The translations under genes and the position numbers were made by a program. A stretch of 64,000 bases of DNA from Myxococcaceae bacterium JPH2 (GTDB taxonomy: Bacteria > Myxococcota > Myxococcia > Myxococcales > Myxococcaceae): contig JAEMGR010000012.1 of the NCBI GenBank assembly GCA_016458225.1, forward strand, positions 62,001 through 126,000, given 5' to 3'. Below the pieces are notes generated by a model. The model ran no database searches. It was given only the letters and a program-made list of their open reading frames with translations, and was not told the origin of the DNA. Of this stretch, positions 15,584 through 25,500 are shown piece by piece. Positions within the stretch are counted from its first letter, which is position 1. Each line of letters starts with the position of its first letter.

Positions 15584-15767
15584 TCCGTCGTGCCCCCAGG
15601 GGTACCGGACGACCCGTGCGCATTCTTCGCAGAGCCGTGGAGAAGAGGCCAGCCCTTCGCGCGTGCAAGGGTTGTCCATTGCCCGGCGGGACCGGGAATA
15701 GGATGGCCCGCCAGGGATTGGAAGTGGACTCCCCCCGAGTGCCCCGTTCCCGCGGAGCTTCACGAAC

Positions 15768-16946
15768 ATGACGACGTCTCGCAGGCGGTTCCTGCAGTAT
15801 TCGCTGGCGGGGTCTTCCCTGCTGGCCCTGCCCGGGCTCGCCCTGGCCGGCCCGAACCCGACCAAGAAGCGCCCTGGCAAGCGAATCCTCATCCTCGGTG
15901 GTACGGGCTTCCTGGGCCCGGCCATCGTCACGGCGGCGCAGGCGCGCGGCCACACGCTGACGCTGTTCAACCGAGGCAAGACGCGGCCCGAGCTGTTCCC
16001 CAACGTGGAGAAGCTGCACGGGGATCGCGATCCGAACAAGGACGAGGGACTCAAGTCGCTCGCCGGTCGCAGCTGGGACGCGGTGGTGGATACCTCGGGT
16101 TACTACCCGCGCTTGGTGCGCGCCTCCGCGGAGCTGCTCGCCCCGAACGTGAAGCGGTACGTCTTCATCTCCAGCACCTCGGCGTACGCGAACGACAAGA
16201 CGCCCGGCGAGGATGAGAGCGCGCCCACCGCGACGCTCGCCGACCCCACCGTGGAGACGATGGGCAAGGAGTTCGAGTTCTACGGCGGCCTCAAGCGCGC
16301 CTGTGAAGAGGTCGTGGAGAAGGCGTTCGCCGCTCGGGCGACCATCGTCCGGCCCGGCTACATCGTGGGCCCGGAGGACCGCACGGACCGCTTCACCTAC
16401 TGGCCGGTGCGCTTCGCGCGGGGCGGCGAGATGCTCGCCCCCGGTGCGCCCTCGGATCCGTTCCAGGTCATCGACGTTCGCGACCTGGCCGAGTGGCTGG
16501 TGCACCTCATCGAGAACGACACCTCCGGCGCGTACAACGCCGTGGGCCCAGGGATGGCCTGGACCATGGGCGGGATGATCGACACGTGTCGCACGGTGAC
16601 GGGCAAGGACACGAAGGTCACCTGGGTGCCGGCGGACTTCCTGGAGAAGAACGGCGAGAAGGGCGACGGCAGTCTGCCCATCTGGATGACGCCGTCGGGC
16701 GCCACGGCGGGCGCGCACCTGCGCAAGAGCGACAAGGCCGTGAAGGCGGGCCTGAAGTTCCGCCCCGTGACGGACACCATCCGAGACACGCTGGCGTGGT
16801 TCAACGCGCAGCCGCAGGAGCGCCGCGACAAGTTCCGCGCGGGCCTGACGCCGGAGCGTGAGAAGGAGTTGCTCGGACTCTGGGCTCAGGCCTCGAAGGG
16901 CGGCGACACGAAGCCGCAGCCCGCCGCGTCCGGCAAGGGCGGGTAG
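15768..16946 (+). CDS. Tat-exported NAD-dependent epimerase/dehydratase-like protein
   Basis: The 392-residue protein opens with a twin-arginine signal, TTSRRRFLQYSLAG, then ALPGLALAG as a likely cleavage region, so it should be folded with its cofactor before export. An extended SDR fold follows: the NAD(P)-binding motif GGTGFLG near residue 46, DTSGYY, and the YGGLK (YxxxK) catalytic pair near 182. RPGYIVGPEDRTDRF and DVRDLAEWLVHLIE are typical of epimerases and isoflavone-reductase-like members. The start ATG has GGAG 10 nt upstream. A Tat signal on an SDR recalls exported oxidoreductases that need a bound nucleotide. The substrate is unknown. It ends at a strong hairpin shared with the protease gene opposite. 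Confidence 0.9.
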   Translation: MTTSRRRFLQYSLAGSSLLALPGLALAGPNPTKKRPGKRILILGGTGFLGPAIVTAAQARGHTLTLFNRGKTRPELFPNVEKLHGDRDPNKDEGLKSLAGRSWDAVVDTSGYYPRLVRASAELLAPNVKRYVFISSTSAYANDKTPGEDESAPTATLADPTVETMGKEFEFYGGLKRACEEVVEKAFAARATIVRPGYIVGPEDRTDRFTYWPVRFARGGEMLAPGAPSDPFQVIDVRDLAEWLVHLIENDTSGAYNAVGPGMAWTMGGMIDTCRTVTGKDTKVTWVPADFLEKNGEKGDGSLPIWMTPSGATAGAHLRKSDKAVKAGLKFRPVTDTIRDTLAWFNAQPQERRDKFRAGLTPEREKELLGLWAQASKGGDTKPQPAASGKGG

Positions 16947-16955
16947 TCCCGCGGC

Positions 16956-17007
16956 ACGGGCTTCCGCGGCGGAGGCAAGGTCGAGCCCTCCGCCGCGAAG
17001 TGCCCGT
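16956..17007. terminator. Bidirectional terminator between epimerase and M4 protease genes
   Basis: A long hairpin pairs ACGGGC and TTCCGCGGCGGAGG (16956-16975) with CCTCCGCCGCGAA and GTGCCCGT (16987-17007). The core of 10-11 bp is uninterrupted and the outer stem has small bulges. It lies between two convergent genes and its right edge touches the protease stop codon. Confidence 0.75.
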
Positions 17008-18878
17008 CAGTACGAGCCCGTCAACGACACACCCGAGTACGCGCTGTAGCCGTTGATCATCACCCAGTACGTTCCCGCGGCGGCATGGGCCGCGATGTTG
17101 CACGACTCGGTGCTGGTGTTCGTGTAGGGCCGGCAGTCGTAGGTCGTCAGGTTGGGAGCGGTGCCGAAGCGCACGTAGAGGTCCGGGTCACCCGTGCCGC
17201 CGCCCATGACGAAGGAGGCGGGCCGCCCCGCGGGGACATCCAGGCAGAAGTACTTCTGCGTATTCGCCGCGCCGGTGATGTTGGTGACGGTGATGCCGTT
17301 GGCCAGCTTCGCGCAGGTGATGGGGGCCGGCACGCCCACGGCCTCCCAGGCATGCGTCACCGAGTCCTGGATGGCGGTGCTGTAGCCCAGGTCTATCGCC
17401 GCCTGGCGGGTATATGCCTTTGCATTCAGCATGTTGGTGTTGGACGTGAAGTAGTTCTGGAGCGCGCGGTAGAAGATGCGGCCCGCGGCCTGCGCGCCGA
17501 TGGCGGCCACGTTCACCGTTGTCTTGCCATGCGGATGCGTGCCGCCCGTGACGAGCAGCTTGAACGCGAGGTTGATGATGCCCGAGCCCGCGTTGTAGTT
17601 GGGCGAGCTGCTCCCGTAGAGGTCCGGGTAGTAGTCCTTCGACACGCCATCCAGCGACGGGTCATCCATGTACCGCAGGGCATCTCCCGCGACGCCCGGC
17701 GTCCACACGTCCTCGTCGATCTTCCAGACGTCGGGCGTGAGCGACCAGAGGCCCGTGGCCCAGCTCTCACACACCGCCGAGTAGATGTCCGAGTACGACT
17801 CGCTCAGCGACAGGCTCTCGCCGCTGTAGGTCAAGTCGCTGGTGATGGAGTGCGTGAACTCGTGCACCACCGTGTCGGGGTCCGAGCACATGGGCCCGCA
17901 GGTGACGCCGTCGCCATCCGAGCACGTGATGGTGCCGTTGGTGTCGGCGTAGGCGTAGCACGCGGTCGTCGTCCCATGGACGTTGAGCCGCAGCTTCCCA
18001 CCCGCCCCGTTGGCCGAGTCGCGGCCGTAGTTGAAATAGAAGCAGTCATAGAAGAGGCCCAGGTTGTCGAAGGCCTTGTCGATGACCGGATCTCCGATGG
18101 GCGGCACCACCGGCGTGTCCGTGCGACACGTCCCCTTCGTCACGCCGCTCACCGAGCACACGCTGCGGTCCTTGATGCCGTGGATGTCCGAGACACGCTG
18201 TACCTCCGCGCCGTCCTTCGCGCTCACATAGACGCGGTCATGCACGGGCATCTCGTCGCCGTCGCCGCGCACCTCCACCTCGTACGCCAGCGTCAGCGGG
18301 CCATCCTCGGAGGGGCGCACATAGACGAGCCGTGGCTCGCCCTCCACGGTGGCTTCTCCCATCGTGTTCTTCAGCGCCGTGTCGCGCGCCGCGCTCGCGT
18401 CCAGCCGAGGCTCCGCCGACACGTCCTCGCTGTCGTCGCGCGCGTCACCGTTCACGGCGTACACGCGGCCTTGCGCGTCCAGGTGGACGATGAGCTCCTG
18501 GCTCACCACCGGCAGGCCGTGTTTCGTCTGCGCGTAGCGCACGTGGGTGCGCCCCTCGTCGTCCTGGTTGATTCGCTGAACGAGCAGATCTTTCGGATCC
18601 AGGCGGAACGCGGGCGCCACACGCGCCAGGGTGGGGCTCAGCAGTCCGTGCGCCTGCCACACGGTGGCTCCGGGCAGCGGCCGCCCCGCGTCCCCCATCA
18701 GCCCTCGCAACATGAACGGCACGCCGTCCTTGTGTGTGCCCACCACTTCGACACCGGGGAGCGCGGCGAGCGCCACTCCCACGTCTCGGGAACCCTTCGC
18801 GTCGGCGGGGACTTCGGCGCCACACGCCAGAAGGGAGCACGACAAAGATGCGGCGAGCCACCGGGTGCTGCGCTTCAT
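17007..18878 (-). CDS. M4 (thermolysin-like) metalloprotease lipoprotein with C-terminal PPC domain
   Basis: The 623-residue precursor has a lipobox-type signal, SLSCSLLACG, then FTP/PepSY-like propeptide sequence to about residue 220. The catalytic domain has the zinc motif HEFTH (H339, E340, H343) and the third ligand in SESYSD (E360). The segment that normally carries the transition-state His of thermolysin (VHxNSGI) reads YNAGSGIIN here, so that His appears to be Asn. Residues about 530-620 form a bacterial pre-peptidase C-terminal (PPC) domain, ending GVSLTGSY. Several Cys pairs (CSVSGVTKGTC, CSDGDGVTCGPMC) suggest disulfides. It is a likely secreted or surface protease, as is common in predatory myxobacteria. 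It is divergent from purL with 193 bp between the start codons. Confidence 0.93.
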   Translation of the reverse strand: MKRSTRWLAASLSCSLLACGAEVPADAKGSRDVGVALAALPGVEVVGTHKDGVPFMLRGLMGDAGRPLPGATVWQAHGLLSPTLARVAPAFRLDPKDLLVQRINQDDEGRTHVRYAQTKHGLPVVSQELIVHLDAQGRVYAVNGDARDDSEDVSAEPRLDASAARDTALKNTMGEATVEGEPRLVYVRPSEDGPLTLAYEVEVRGDGDEMPVHDRVYVSAKDGAEVQRVSDIHGIKDRSVCSVSGVTKGTCRTDTPVVPPIGDPVIDKAFDNLGLFYDCFYFNYGRDSANGAGGKLRLNVHGTTTACYAYADTNGTITCSDGDGVTCGPMCSDPDTVVHEFTHSITSDLTYSGESLSLSESYSDIYSAVCESWATGLWSLTPDVWKIDEDVWTPGVAGDALRYMDDPSLDGVSKDYYPDLYGSSSPNYNAGSGIINLAFKLLVTGGTHPHGKTTVNVAAIGAQAAGRIFYRALQNYFTSNTNMLNAKAYTRQAAIDLGYSTAIQDSVTHAWEAVGVPAPITCAKLANGITVTNITGAANTQKYFCLDVPAGRPASFVMGGGTGDPDLYVRFGTAPNLTTYDCRPYTNTSTESCNIAAHAAAGTYWVMINGYSAYSGVSLTGSY

Positions 18879-19071
18879 GGTCTTCCCCCAATAGTCGTGA
18901 ATACGGCGATCGCGCAGTAAACCACGAATAGCTTGGCGCCATGAGGCGTGCTTCTCCCACCCGGCTTGTCGAGCAATCGGGCGGGCTCAATCTCCGCGCT
19001 TTGGGGGCGGGCGCGCGGTGATAAGGACGCGTCGGCTGTTACCAGAGCCTTTCCCCATTCCCAGGTTCCAC

Positions 19072-22000
19072 ATGCTCACCCTGCGTGGGGCTCCCGCCCT
19101 CTCTGATTTCCGGCTCGCCAAACTTCTTTCCCACTGCCGTGAGCGCGTTCCCGCGGTGGCTTCCGTCTACGCGGAGTTCGTTCACTTCGCCGACACCTCG
19201 GCCCCTCTCTCCGAGACCGAGCAGACGCAGCTTCATCGCTTGCTCGAGTACGGCCCGCGCAGCGTCCCGGGCGAGCGCTCGGGCAGCTTGCTGTTGGTGA
19301 TTCCCCGTCCCGGCACGGTGTCTCCCTGGTCGTCCAAGGGCACGGACATCGCGCACAACTGCGGGCTGGGTGCGAAGGTGCGGCGCATGGAGCGCGGCAC
19401 GGCCTTCTACGTCGCGGGCCCGCAGGGGCGCGCGCTGGAGGAGGCGGAGCTGGAGGCGCTGACCTCGGTGCTGCATGACCGCATGACGCAGGCGGTGGTG
19501 CGGCGGATGGAGGACGCGGCCATCCTCTTCTCCACGCATGCGCCTCGGCCGCTCACGCGGGTGGACGTGCTCGGTGGGGGCCGCGCCGCGCTCGTGGCCG
19601 CGAACCGCGAGCTGGGGTTGGCGCTGGCGGACGATGAGATTGAGTACCTGGTGGCGCGCTTCGGCGAACTCAAGCGCAACCCCACGGACGTCGAGCTGAT
19701 GATGTTCGCGCAGGCGAACAGCGAGCACTGCCGCCACAAGATCTTCAACGCATCGTGGACCATCGACGGCAAGGCGATGGAGCGCTCGCTCTTCCAGGCC
19801 ATCAAGAACACGCACGCGGCCCACCCGGGTGGCGTGCTGTCCGCGTACAAGGACAACGCGGCCGTCATCGAGGGCTTCGAGGCGGAGCGCTTCTTCCCGG
19901 ATGGGCAGAGCGGCGAGTGGCGCTCGAAGCGCGAGCCGGCTCACATCATGATGAAGGTGGAGACGCACAACCACCCGACGGCCATCTCGCCCTATCCCGG
20001 CGCGGCCACCGGCGCGGGCGGCGAGATTCGCGACGAGGGCGCCACGGGGCGCGGCGCGAAGCCCAAGGCGGGCCTCACGGGCTTCTCCGTCAGCCACCTG
20101 CGCATCCCCGGGATGCCCCAGCCGTGGGAGCTGCCTTACGGCAAGCCCGAGCGCATCGTGTCCGCGCTCGACATCATGCTGGAGGGCCCCATTGGCGGCG
20201 CGGCGTTCAACAACGAGTTCGGCCGTCCCAACCTCGCGGGCTACTTCCGCAGCTTCGAGCAGCAGGTGTCCACGCCCGAGGGCGTGGAGGTGCGCGGCTA
20301 CCACAAGCCCATCATGCTCGCGGGCGGTCTGGGCAACATCCGCGCGGAGCACGTGAAGAAGGGGACGCTCCAGCCGGGCGACCTGCTCATCGTGCTGGGC
20401 GGGCCGGCCATGCTCATCGGCCTGGGCGGCGGCGCGGCCTCGTCCATGGCGCAGGGCGCGAGCGCGGCGGACCTCGACTTCGCCTCGGTGCAGCGTGACA
20501 ACGCGGAGATGCAGCGCCGGTGTCAGGAGGTCATCGACCGGTGCTGGGCGCTCGGCGACGAGAACCCGCTGCGCTCCATCCATGACGTGGGCGCGGGCGG
20601 CCTCTCCAACGCGGTGCCGGAGCTGGCGCACGACAACGACCTGGGCGGACGCCTGGAGCTGCGCGCGATCCCCAACGCCGAGCCGGGCATGTCTCCGGTG
20701 GAGATCTGGTGCAACGAGGCGCAGGAGCGCTACGTGCTCGCGGTGGCGCCGGCGGACCTGCCCCGGTTCCGGGCGCTGTGCGAGCGCGAGCGCGCGCTGT
20801 TCGCCGTCCTGGGCGAGGCCACCGCCGAGCAGGTGCTGAAGCTGGCGGATCAGCAGTTGGGCGACGCGCCCATCGACCTGCCCATGGATGTGTTGTTCGG
20901 CAAGGCGCCGCGCATGCACCGGGACGCGGTGTCGCGTCCGCTGACGCACCCGCCGCTGAAGCTGGAGGCCTCGTGGGCGGACATGGTGGGCCGCGTGCTG
21001 GCGCACCCGACGGTGGCGGACAAGGGCTTCCTCATCACCATCGGTGACCGCACGGTCTCGGGCCTCGTCTCGCGCGACCAGATGGTGGGGCCGTGGCAGG
21101 TGCCCGTGGCCGACTGCGCGGTGACGCTGTCCACCGTACTGTCCACCACCGGTGAGGCGATGTCGATGGGCGAGCGCACGCCGCTGGCGCTCGTGGATGC
21201 GGCGGCCTCGGCGCGCATGGCGGTGGGCGAGGCGCTCACCAACATCGCCGCGGCGCGCATCGAGGCGCTGTCGGACGTGAAGCTGTCCGCCAACTGGATG
21301 GCGGCCGCGGGCAGCCCGGGCGAGGACGCGGGCCTCTACGCGGCCGTGCACGCGGTGGGCATGGAGCTGTGCCCGGCGCTCGGTTTGGCCATCCCCGTGG
21401 GCAAGGACTCGATGTCCATGCGCACGCAGTGGGAGGAGAATGGCGCGCGCAAGTCGGTGACGTCGCCCGTGTCGCTCATCATCTCCGCGTTCGCGCCGGT
21501 GCTGGACGTGCGCCAGTCGCTCACGCCGCAGCTCGTGGACGTGGACACGGACTCGCGCCTGCTCTTCATCGACGTAGCGGGTGGGAAGCAGCGCCTGGGC
21601 GGCTCGGTCCTGGCGCAGTGCTACGGGCAGGTGGGCCCCCAGGGGCCGGACGTGGACGACCCGGCGCGCCTCAAGGGCTTCTTCGAGGCGGTGCAGGACC
21701 TCAACGCCGAGGGCCGGCTGCTGGCCTACCACGACCGCTCCGACGGCGGCCTCTGGGCCACGCTGTGCGAGATGGCCTTCGCGGGCCACTGCGGCGTGGA
21801 CGTGGACGTGGCGGCGCTGGGCTCGGACGCGGTGGCGGCCCTCTTCAACGAGGAGCTGGGCGCGGTGGTGCAGGTGCGCGCCGCCGACGTGGCCCGCGTG
21901 CGCGAGGTGCTGGGCCAGTACGGCCTGGGTGCGCACTGCCACGAGCTGGGACGCCCCACGCCGGGGCTCCAGGTGCGGGTGCGCCAGGGCGAGCGCGCGC

Positions 22001-22971
22001 TGTTCTCCGAGGACACGCTGGCGCTGCGGCGCACGTGGTCGCGCGTCAGCTACGAGATGCAGAAGCTGCGCGACAACCCCGTCTGCGCCGAGCAGGAGTA
22101 CGCGGCGAAGTGCGACGCGAAGGACCCGGGCCTGTCTCCGGTCCTCACGTTCGATCCGAACGAGAACGTGGCGGCGCCCTTCATCGCGAAGGGGGCTCGG
22201 CCGCGCGTGGCGGTGCTGCGCGAGCAGGGCGTCAACAGCCAGCAGGAGATGGCGGCGGCCTTCACCCGCGCGGGCTTCCTCGCGGTGGACGTGCACATGA
22301 GCGACCTGCTCACCGGGCGCGTGTCGCTGAAGGACTTCTCGGGCGTGCTGGCGTGCGGCGGCTTCAGCTACGGCGACGTGCTGGGCGCGGGCGGCGGCTG
22401 GGCGAAGTCCATCCTGTTCAACCCGCGCGCGCGCGATGAGTTCGCCGCGTTCTTCGCGCGGCCGGACAGCTTCGGCCTGGGCGCGTGCAACGGCTGCCAG
22501 ATGATGGCGCAGCTGCGGGACCTCATCCCGGGCGCGGACCACTGGCCGCGCTTCGTGCGCAACGCGTCCGAGCAGTTCGAGGCGCGCCTGGGCACGGTCG
22601 AGATTGCTCCGACGCCGTCGCTCTTCTACCGAGGCATGGAGGGCAGCCGCATGCTCATCGTGGTGTCCCACGGCGAGGGGCGCGCGGAGTTCTCCAGCGA
22701 CGCGGAGGCCGCGCGCGTCAACGGCCTGGGGTTCGTCACCACGCGGTACGTGGACAACCACGGCCGACTGGCGAGCACCTACCCGGCGAACCCCAATGGA
22801 TCGCCGCACGGCATCGCCGGCCTCACCACGCGGGACGGGCGCTTCAGCATCACCATGCCGCATCCGGAGCGCGTGCACCGCACCGCGCAGCACTCGTGGC
22901 ACCCGCGCGGCTGGGCTGAGGAAGGCCCGTGGATGCGGATGTTCCGCAACGCGCGGGCGTGGCTGGGCTGA
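19072..22971 (+). CDS. purL: Phosphoribosylformylglycinamidine synthase (large single-chain PurL)
   Basis: This 1,299-residue enzyme catalyses the fourth step of purine synthesis, turning FGAR, ATP and glutamine into FGAM in the cytoplasm. It is the gammaproteobacterial-type single chain. The N-terminus [19 protein letters not shown] matches E. coli PurL and fixes the start at 19072, not at an upstream GTG at 19018. The two AIRS-like synthase halves contain [24 protein letters not shown] and GKDSMSM. The C-terminal glutamine amidotransferase has the nucleophile in GACNGCQMM (Cys1139) and the His-Glu pair in [10 protein letters not shown] clean terminator hairpin follows 14 nt after the stop. 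Confidence 0.98.
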   Translation: MLTLRGAPALSDFRLAKLLSHCRERVPAVASVYAEFVHFADTSAPLSETEQTQLHRLLEYGPRSVPGERSGSLLLVIPRPGTVSPWSSKGTDIAHNCGLGAKVRRMERGTAFYVAGPQGRALEEAELEALTSVLHDRMTQAVVRRMEDAAILFSTHAPRPLTRVDVLGGGRAALVAANRELGLALADDEIEYLVARFGELKRNPTDVELMMFAQANSEHCRHKIFNASWTIDGKAMERSLFQAIKNTHAAHPGGVLSAYKDNAAVIEGFEAERFFPDGQSGEWRSKREPAHIMMKVETHNHPTAISPYPGAATGAGGEIRDEGATGRGAKPKAGLTGFSVSHLRIPGMPQPWELPYGKPERIVSALDIMLEGPIGGAAFNNEFGRPNLAGYFRSFEQQVSTPEGVEVRGYHKPIMLAGGLGNIRAEHVKKGTLQPGDLLIVLGGPAMLIGLGGGAASSMAQGASAADLDFASVQRDNAEMQRRCQEVIDRCWALGDENPLRSIHDVGAGGLSNAVPELAHDNDLGGRLELRAIPNAEPGMSPVEIWCNEAQERYVLAVAPADLPRFRALCERERALFAVLGEATAEQVLKLADQQLGDAPIDLPMDVLFGKAPRMHRDAVSRPLTHPPLKLEASWADMVGRVLAHPTVADKGFLITIGDRTVSGLVSRDQMVGPWQVPVADCAVTLSTVLSTTGEAMSMGERTPLALVDAAASARMAVGEALTNIAAARIEALSDVKLSANWMAAAGSPGEDAGLYAAVHAVGMELCPALGLAIPVGKDSMSMRTQWEENGARKSVTSPVSLIISAFAPVLDVRQSLTPQLVDVDTDSRLLFIDVAGGKQRLGGSVLAQCYGQVGPQGPDVDDPARLKGFFEAVQDLNAEGRLLAYHDRSDGGLWATLCEMAFAGHCGVDVDVAALGSDAVAALFNEELGAVVQVRAADVARVREVLGQYGLGAHCHELGRPTPGLQVRVRQGERALFSEDTLALRRTWSRVSYEMQKLRDNPVCAEQEYAAKCDAKDPGLSPVLTFDPNENVAAPFIAKGARPRVAVLREQGVNSQQEMAAAFTRAGFLAVDVHMSDLLTGRVSLKDFSGVLACGGFSYGDVLGAGGGWAKSILFNPRARDEFAAFFARPDSFGLGACNGCQMMAQLRDLIPGADHWPRFVRNASEQFEARLGTVEIAPTPSLFYRGMEGSRMLIVVSHGEGRAEFSSDAEAARVNGLGFVTTRYVDNHGRLASTYPANPNGSPHGIAGLTTRDGRFSITMPHPERVHRTAQHSWHPRGWAEEGPWMRMFRNARAWLG

Positions 22972-22985
22972 GCTGTCGACATCGG

Positions 22986-23011
22986 GACCGTCGCGGGTTG
23001 CCGCGACGGTC
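22986..23011. terminator. Bidirectional terminator between purL and msrB
   Basis: A perfect 11-bp stem pairs GACCGTCGCGG (22986-22996) with CCGCGACGGTC (23001-23011) over a 4-nt GTTG loop. It sits between the convergent stop codons of purL and msrB. Confidence 0.8.
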
Positions 23012-23026
23012 GTCCGAGGCGCGAGG

Positions 23027-23449
23027 CTACGCCTTCACCAGCTCGAGGGGCTGGCCCTCGGCCACGTGCTTCATGGCCACGGAGTTCATGCAGTAGCGCA
23101 GCCCGGTGGGCGGCGGGCCGTCCGGGAAGACGTGGCCCAGGTGCCCGTCGCAGCGGGCGCACCTCACCTCGGTGCGCACCATGCCGTGGGACACGTCGCG
23201 AATCTCGGTGACGGAGTCCGGGCTCAGCGTCTGGGTGAACGACGGCCAGCCCGTGCCGGACTCGAACTTCGTCCCTGCCTTGAACAGCGGGTTGCCGCAG
23301 CCGGCGCACACGTAGGTGCCGGGGTCCTTCGTGCCGAGGAAGCAGCCCGTGCCGGGATACTCGGTCCCGTGCCGGCGGAGCACGTCGTACTCCTCGGGGG
23401 TGAGGCGCTTGCGCCACTCGGCGTCGGTGAGGATGAGCTTGTCCACCAT
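23027..23449 (-). CDS. msrB: Peptide-methionine (R)-S-oxide reductase
   Basis: The 140-residue protein reduces methionine-R-sulfoxide in proteins back to methionine. It has the full MsrB fold: [33 protein letters not shown] and [10 protein letters not shown]. The structural zinc site is CAGC with CARC. The catalytic Cys is in [11 protein letters not shown] near the C-terminus, and the Cys in PGTGCF could be the resolving partner. There is no signal peptide, so it is cytoplasmic. It is convergent with purL and divergent from the CBS gene. Confidence 0.97.
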   Translation of the reverse strand: MVDKLILTDAEWRKRLTPEEYDVLRRHGTEYPGTGCFLGTKDPGTYVCAGCGNPLFKAGTKFESGTGWPSFTQTLSPDSVTEIRDVSHGMVRTEVRCARCDGHLGHVFPDGPPPTGLRYCMNSVAMKHVAEGQPLELVKA

Positions 23450-23660
23450 GGGTCGTGTTCTCCTCGTCGGGTCTCCTGCCCGTGGCAGGTTGGATGCGCG
23501 TCACTCTATTCGGTCGCGCCGGGCGGCGTGCGAGCACGCGTGCGCCCACTCGCGCGGGTGACGTGGGCGCGGACTGGCGAGGGTGCGCGGCGCGGCGGCC
23601 GCGGAGGCTCCAGCGTTGATGCGAAGGTCCATCCACCCATGGACGCGAGGGAGCTTCGCC

Positions 23661-24077
23661 ATGCGCATTCGTGACCTGATGACCAAGAGCCTGGAGACCA
23701 TCGGACCGGACGAGCCCCTGCGCCAGGCCGCCGAGCGCATGCGCGTCCACAGCATCGGCGCGCTCCCCGTCATGGAAGGGGGCCAGCTCGTGGGGATGCT
23801 CACGGACCGGGACATCACCGTGCGCTCCACCGCCATGGGCAAGGACCCGAACGCCACGCGCGTGCGCGAGGCCATGACGTCCGCTGTCATCACCTGCGGG
23901 CCGGATGATCCCTTGAGCGAAGCCGAGCGCCTCATGGAGGACTGGATGGTCCGCCGCCTCATCGTGGTGGACGCGGATCGCCATCCGCTGGGCCTCATCA
24001 GCCTGGATGACCTGGCCACCGTGCCGAGCGAGCGGATGGTCGAGGCGAGGGAAGAGGCGCAGCGCTCCCCGTTGTGA
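23661..24077 (+). CDS. Tandem CBS-domain protein
   Basis: The 138-residue protein consists of two CBS motifs and little else. The first spans RIRDLMTKSLETIGPDEPL to LVGMLTDRDI and the second VREAMTSAVITCGPDDPL to PLGLISLDDLA. Stand-alone CBS pairs bind adenine nucleotides and act as energy or redox sensors. The ATG at 23661 has GAGGGAG about 9 nt upstream; an earlier in-frame start at 23583 does not. It is not obviously in an operon. Its ligand and partner are unknown. Confidence 0.9.
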   Translation: MRIRDLMTKSLETIGPDEPLRQAAERMRVHSIGALPVMEGGQLVGMLTDRDITVRSTAMGKDPNATRVREAMTSAVITCGPDDPLSEAERLMEDWMVRRLIVVDADRHPLGLISLDDLATVPSERMVEAREEAQRSPL

Positions 24078-24111
24078 AGCAAGGCGCCCCCCACGCGAGG
24101 GCGTCGGGGCA

Positions 24112-24155
24112 CCTCCGGAGTGGAAGCGCGGCGTGGCGCCGTTCCACCCCGGAGG
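24112..24155. terminator. Bidirectional terminator between CBS and ThrRS-like genes
   Basis: CCTCCGG and GTGGAA (24112-24125) pair with TTCCAC and CCGGAGG (24142-24155), giving 13 bp with a single mismatch opposite A24119. The loop itself can form a small GGCG/CGCC stem. It separates two convergent genes. Confidence 0.75.
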
Positions 24156-24164
24156 CGCGGGGGC

Positions 24165-25367
24165 TCAGGCGGCTCGGCGTGGCTGGCAGTCCGCGGCCAG
24201 TCGGGCCACGGCGTCATCCCATGACAGGTCTTGCTGCGAGCCGTCGCGGAGGCGCAGGCGCACGTTGTTCGCCTCCGCCTCGCGCGCGCCCACCACCGCG
24301 ATGTAGGGCAGGCCGGCCTGGTGCGCGTCGAGGATCTTCCGCGACAGGGATTCCCCTCGCACGTCGGCGCTGGCGCGACACCCTGCCTCGCGCAGGCGCT
24401 CCGCGAGCTTCTCCGCGTAGTGCACGGCCTTCTCTCCCACGGAGGCCACCACCACCTGCTCCGGCGCGAGCCAGGCGGGGAGGGCCCCCGCGTGGTGCTC
24501 CAGCAGGATGGCGATGAAGCGCTCCACGCTGCCGAACAGCGCGCGGTGAAGCATCACCGGGTGGCGCCGCGCGCCCGACGCGTCCGTGTAGCGCAGGTCG
24601 AAGCGCTCGGGCAGCACGAGGTCGAGTTGGATCGTCCCGCACTGCCAATCGCGGCCCAGTCTGTCCTTCAGGATGAACTCGAGCTTGGGGCCGTAGAACG
24701 CGCCCTCGCCCGGTTGCATCCGACAATCCAGGCCCGCGGCGCGCGCGGCGGACAGGAGCCAGGACTCGGCCTGATCCCACACCGCGTCACTTCCGGCGCG
24801 GGACGGCGGGCGCCCCGAGAAGGCCACCTCCACGTGCTCGAAGCCGAAGCTCGCGTAGAACGCATGCAGCGCGCGCACGAACGCGATGACCTCTCGCTCC
24901 ACCTGCTCCTCGGAGCAGAAGATGTGGCCATCGTCCTGCGTGAACTGCCGCAGGCGGAACAGGCCATGCAACGCGCCGCTCGGCTCACTGCGGTGCACGA
25001 GCCCGAACTCGCCGAGCCGCAGGGGCAGGTCCCGGTAGCTGGGGGACATGCGCTGCACGAGTTCGATGTGGCCGGGGCAGCTCACGGGCTTCACGGCGAG
25101 CTGCCGCTCACCATCCCCCAGCACGAACATGTTCTGGCGGAAGTTGTCCCAGTGGCCGCTGCGCTCCCACAGCTCCTGGGACAGGATTTGCGGCGTGCGG
25201 ACTTCCTGGTAGCCCTCGCGCCGCATGCGCTGGCGGACCTGGTCCTCCAGCAGCTGGTACAGCCTGAAGCCGCGCGGGTGCCAGAACACCATGCCGGGCG
25301 CCTCCTCCTGCAGGTGGAAGAGGTCCAGGCGCTGGCCAATCGCGCGGTGATCGTGTTCGTCGAGCAT
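24165..25367 (-). CDS. Threonyl-tRNA synthetase paralogue lacking TGS and editing domains
   Basis: The 400-residue protein is only the catalytic core and anticodon-binding domain of ThrRS. It begins MLDEHDHRAIGQRLDLFHLQ, exactly where the class II core of full-length ThrRS (about 640 residues) starts, so the N1 (TGS) and N2 (editing) domains are absent. Motif 2 (HRSEPSGALHG...FTQDDGHIF) and motif 3 (MLHRALFGSVERF) are intact, and the three zinc ligands are present: Cys in PVSCPGH, His in DDGHIF and His in MLHRA. The C-terminus has the anticodon fold (ASVGEKAVHYAEKL, ADVRGESLSRKI, VVGAREAE). The start has GGAG 10 nt upstream; a longer in-frame start at 25412 would add non-family residues and read through the leader region. 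It should charge tRNA-Thr but cannot clear Ser-tRNA-Thr itself. A Thr-rich leader and terminator precede it (25428-25562). Confidence 0.94.
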   Translation of the reverse strand: MLDEHDHRAIGQRLDLFHLQEEAPGMVFWHPRGFRLYQLLEDQVRQRMRREGYQEVRTPQILSQELWERSGHWDNFRQNMFVLGDGERQLAVKPVSCPGHIELVQRMSPSYRDLPLRLGEFGLVHRSEPSGALHGLFRLRQFTQDDGHIFCSEEQVEREVIAFVRALHAFYASFGFEHVEVAFSGRPPSRAGSDAVWDQAESWLLSAARAAGLDCRMQPGEGAFYGPKLEFILKDRLGRDWQCGTIQLDLVLPERFDLRYTDASGARRHPVMLHRALFGSVERFIAILLEHHAGALPAWLAPEQVVVASVGEKAVHYAEKLAERLREAGCRASADVRGESLSRKILDAHQAGLPYIAVVGAREAEANNVRLRLRDGSQQDLSWDDAVARLAADCQPRRAA

Positions 25368-25427
25368 GACTGCGTGTCTCCGTGTCGGAAGGGAAGTTGC
25401 CGGTCCGGACACGGGGCGCTGAGTCTT

Positions 25428-25472
25428 CGCACGGTCGCCCCGGCCGGAATCGGCGGGGCAGGGACCGTGCGC
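25428..25472 (-). terminator. Attenuator terminator hairpin upstream of the ThrRS paralogue
   Basis: On the minus strand GCGCACGGTC (25472-25463, segment 3) pairs over 9 bp with GACCGTGCG (25436-25428, segment 4). The stem continues inward as GCCCCG/CGGGGC and CCG/CGG around a 4-nt loop, with one 3-nt and one 1-nt bulge, about 18 bp in all. It lies between the leader-peptide stop and the synthetase start. No long U-run follows. Confidence 0.8.
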
Positions 25473-25500
25473 TCGTCAGTCCATCGACACGCGCACGGTC
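25463..25500 (-). promoter_or_regulatory. Antiterminator pairing for the Thr attenuator
   Basis: GACCGTGCGC in the end of the leader peptide (25500-25491, segment 2) is perfectly complementary over 10 bp to GCGCACGGTC (25472-25463, segment 3). Segment 3 is the same strand used by the terminator, so the two structures exclude each other. A ribosome stalled on the Thr codons (25544-25518) would leave segment 2 free to form the antiterminator; one that reaches the stop at 25476 would cover segment 2. Just before segment 2 a UUCG-capped hairpin (CCGC-UUCG-GCGG, flanked by CCAC/GTGG) also lies within the Thr codons. Confidence 0.75.

Noticed and set aside
19039-22902. A minus-strand frame of 1,287 codons opposite purL
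   Set aside because: It is a GC-driven shadow; purL motifs fill the plus strand from end to end.
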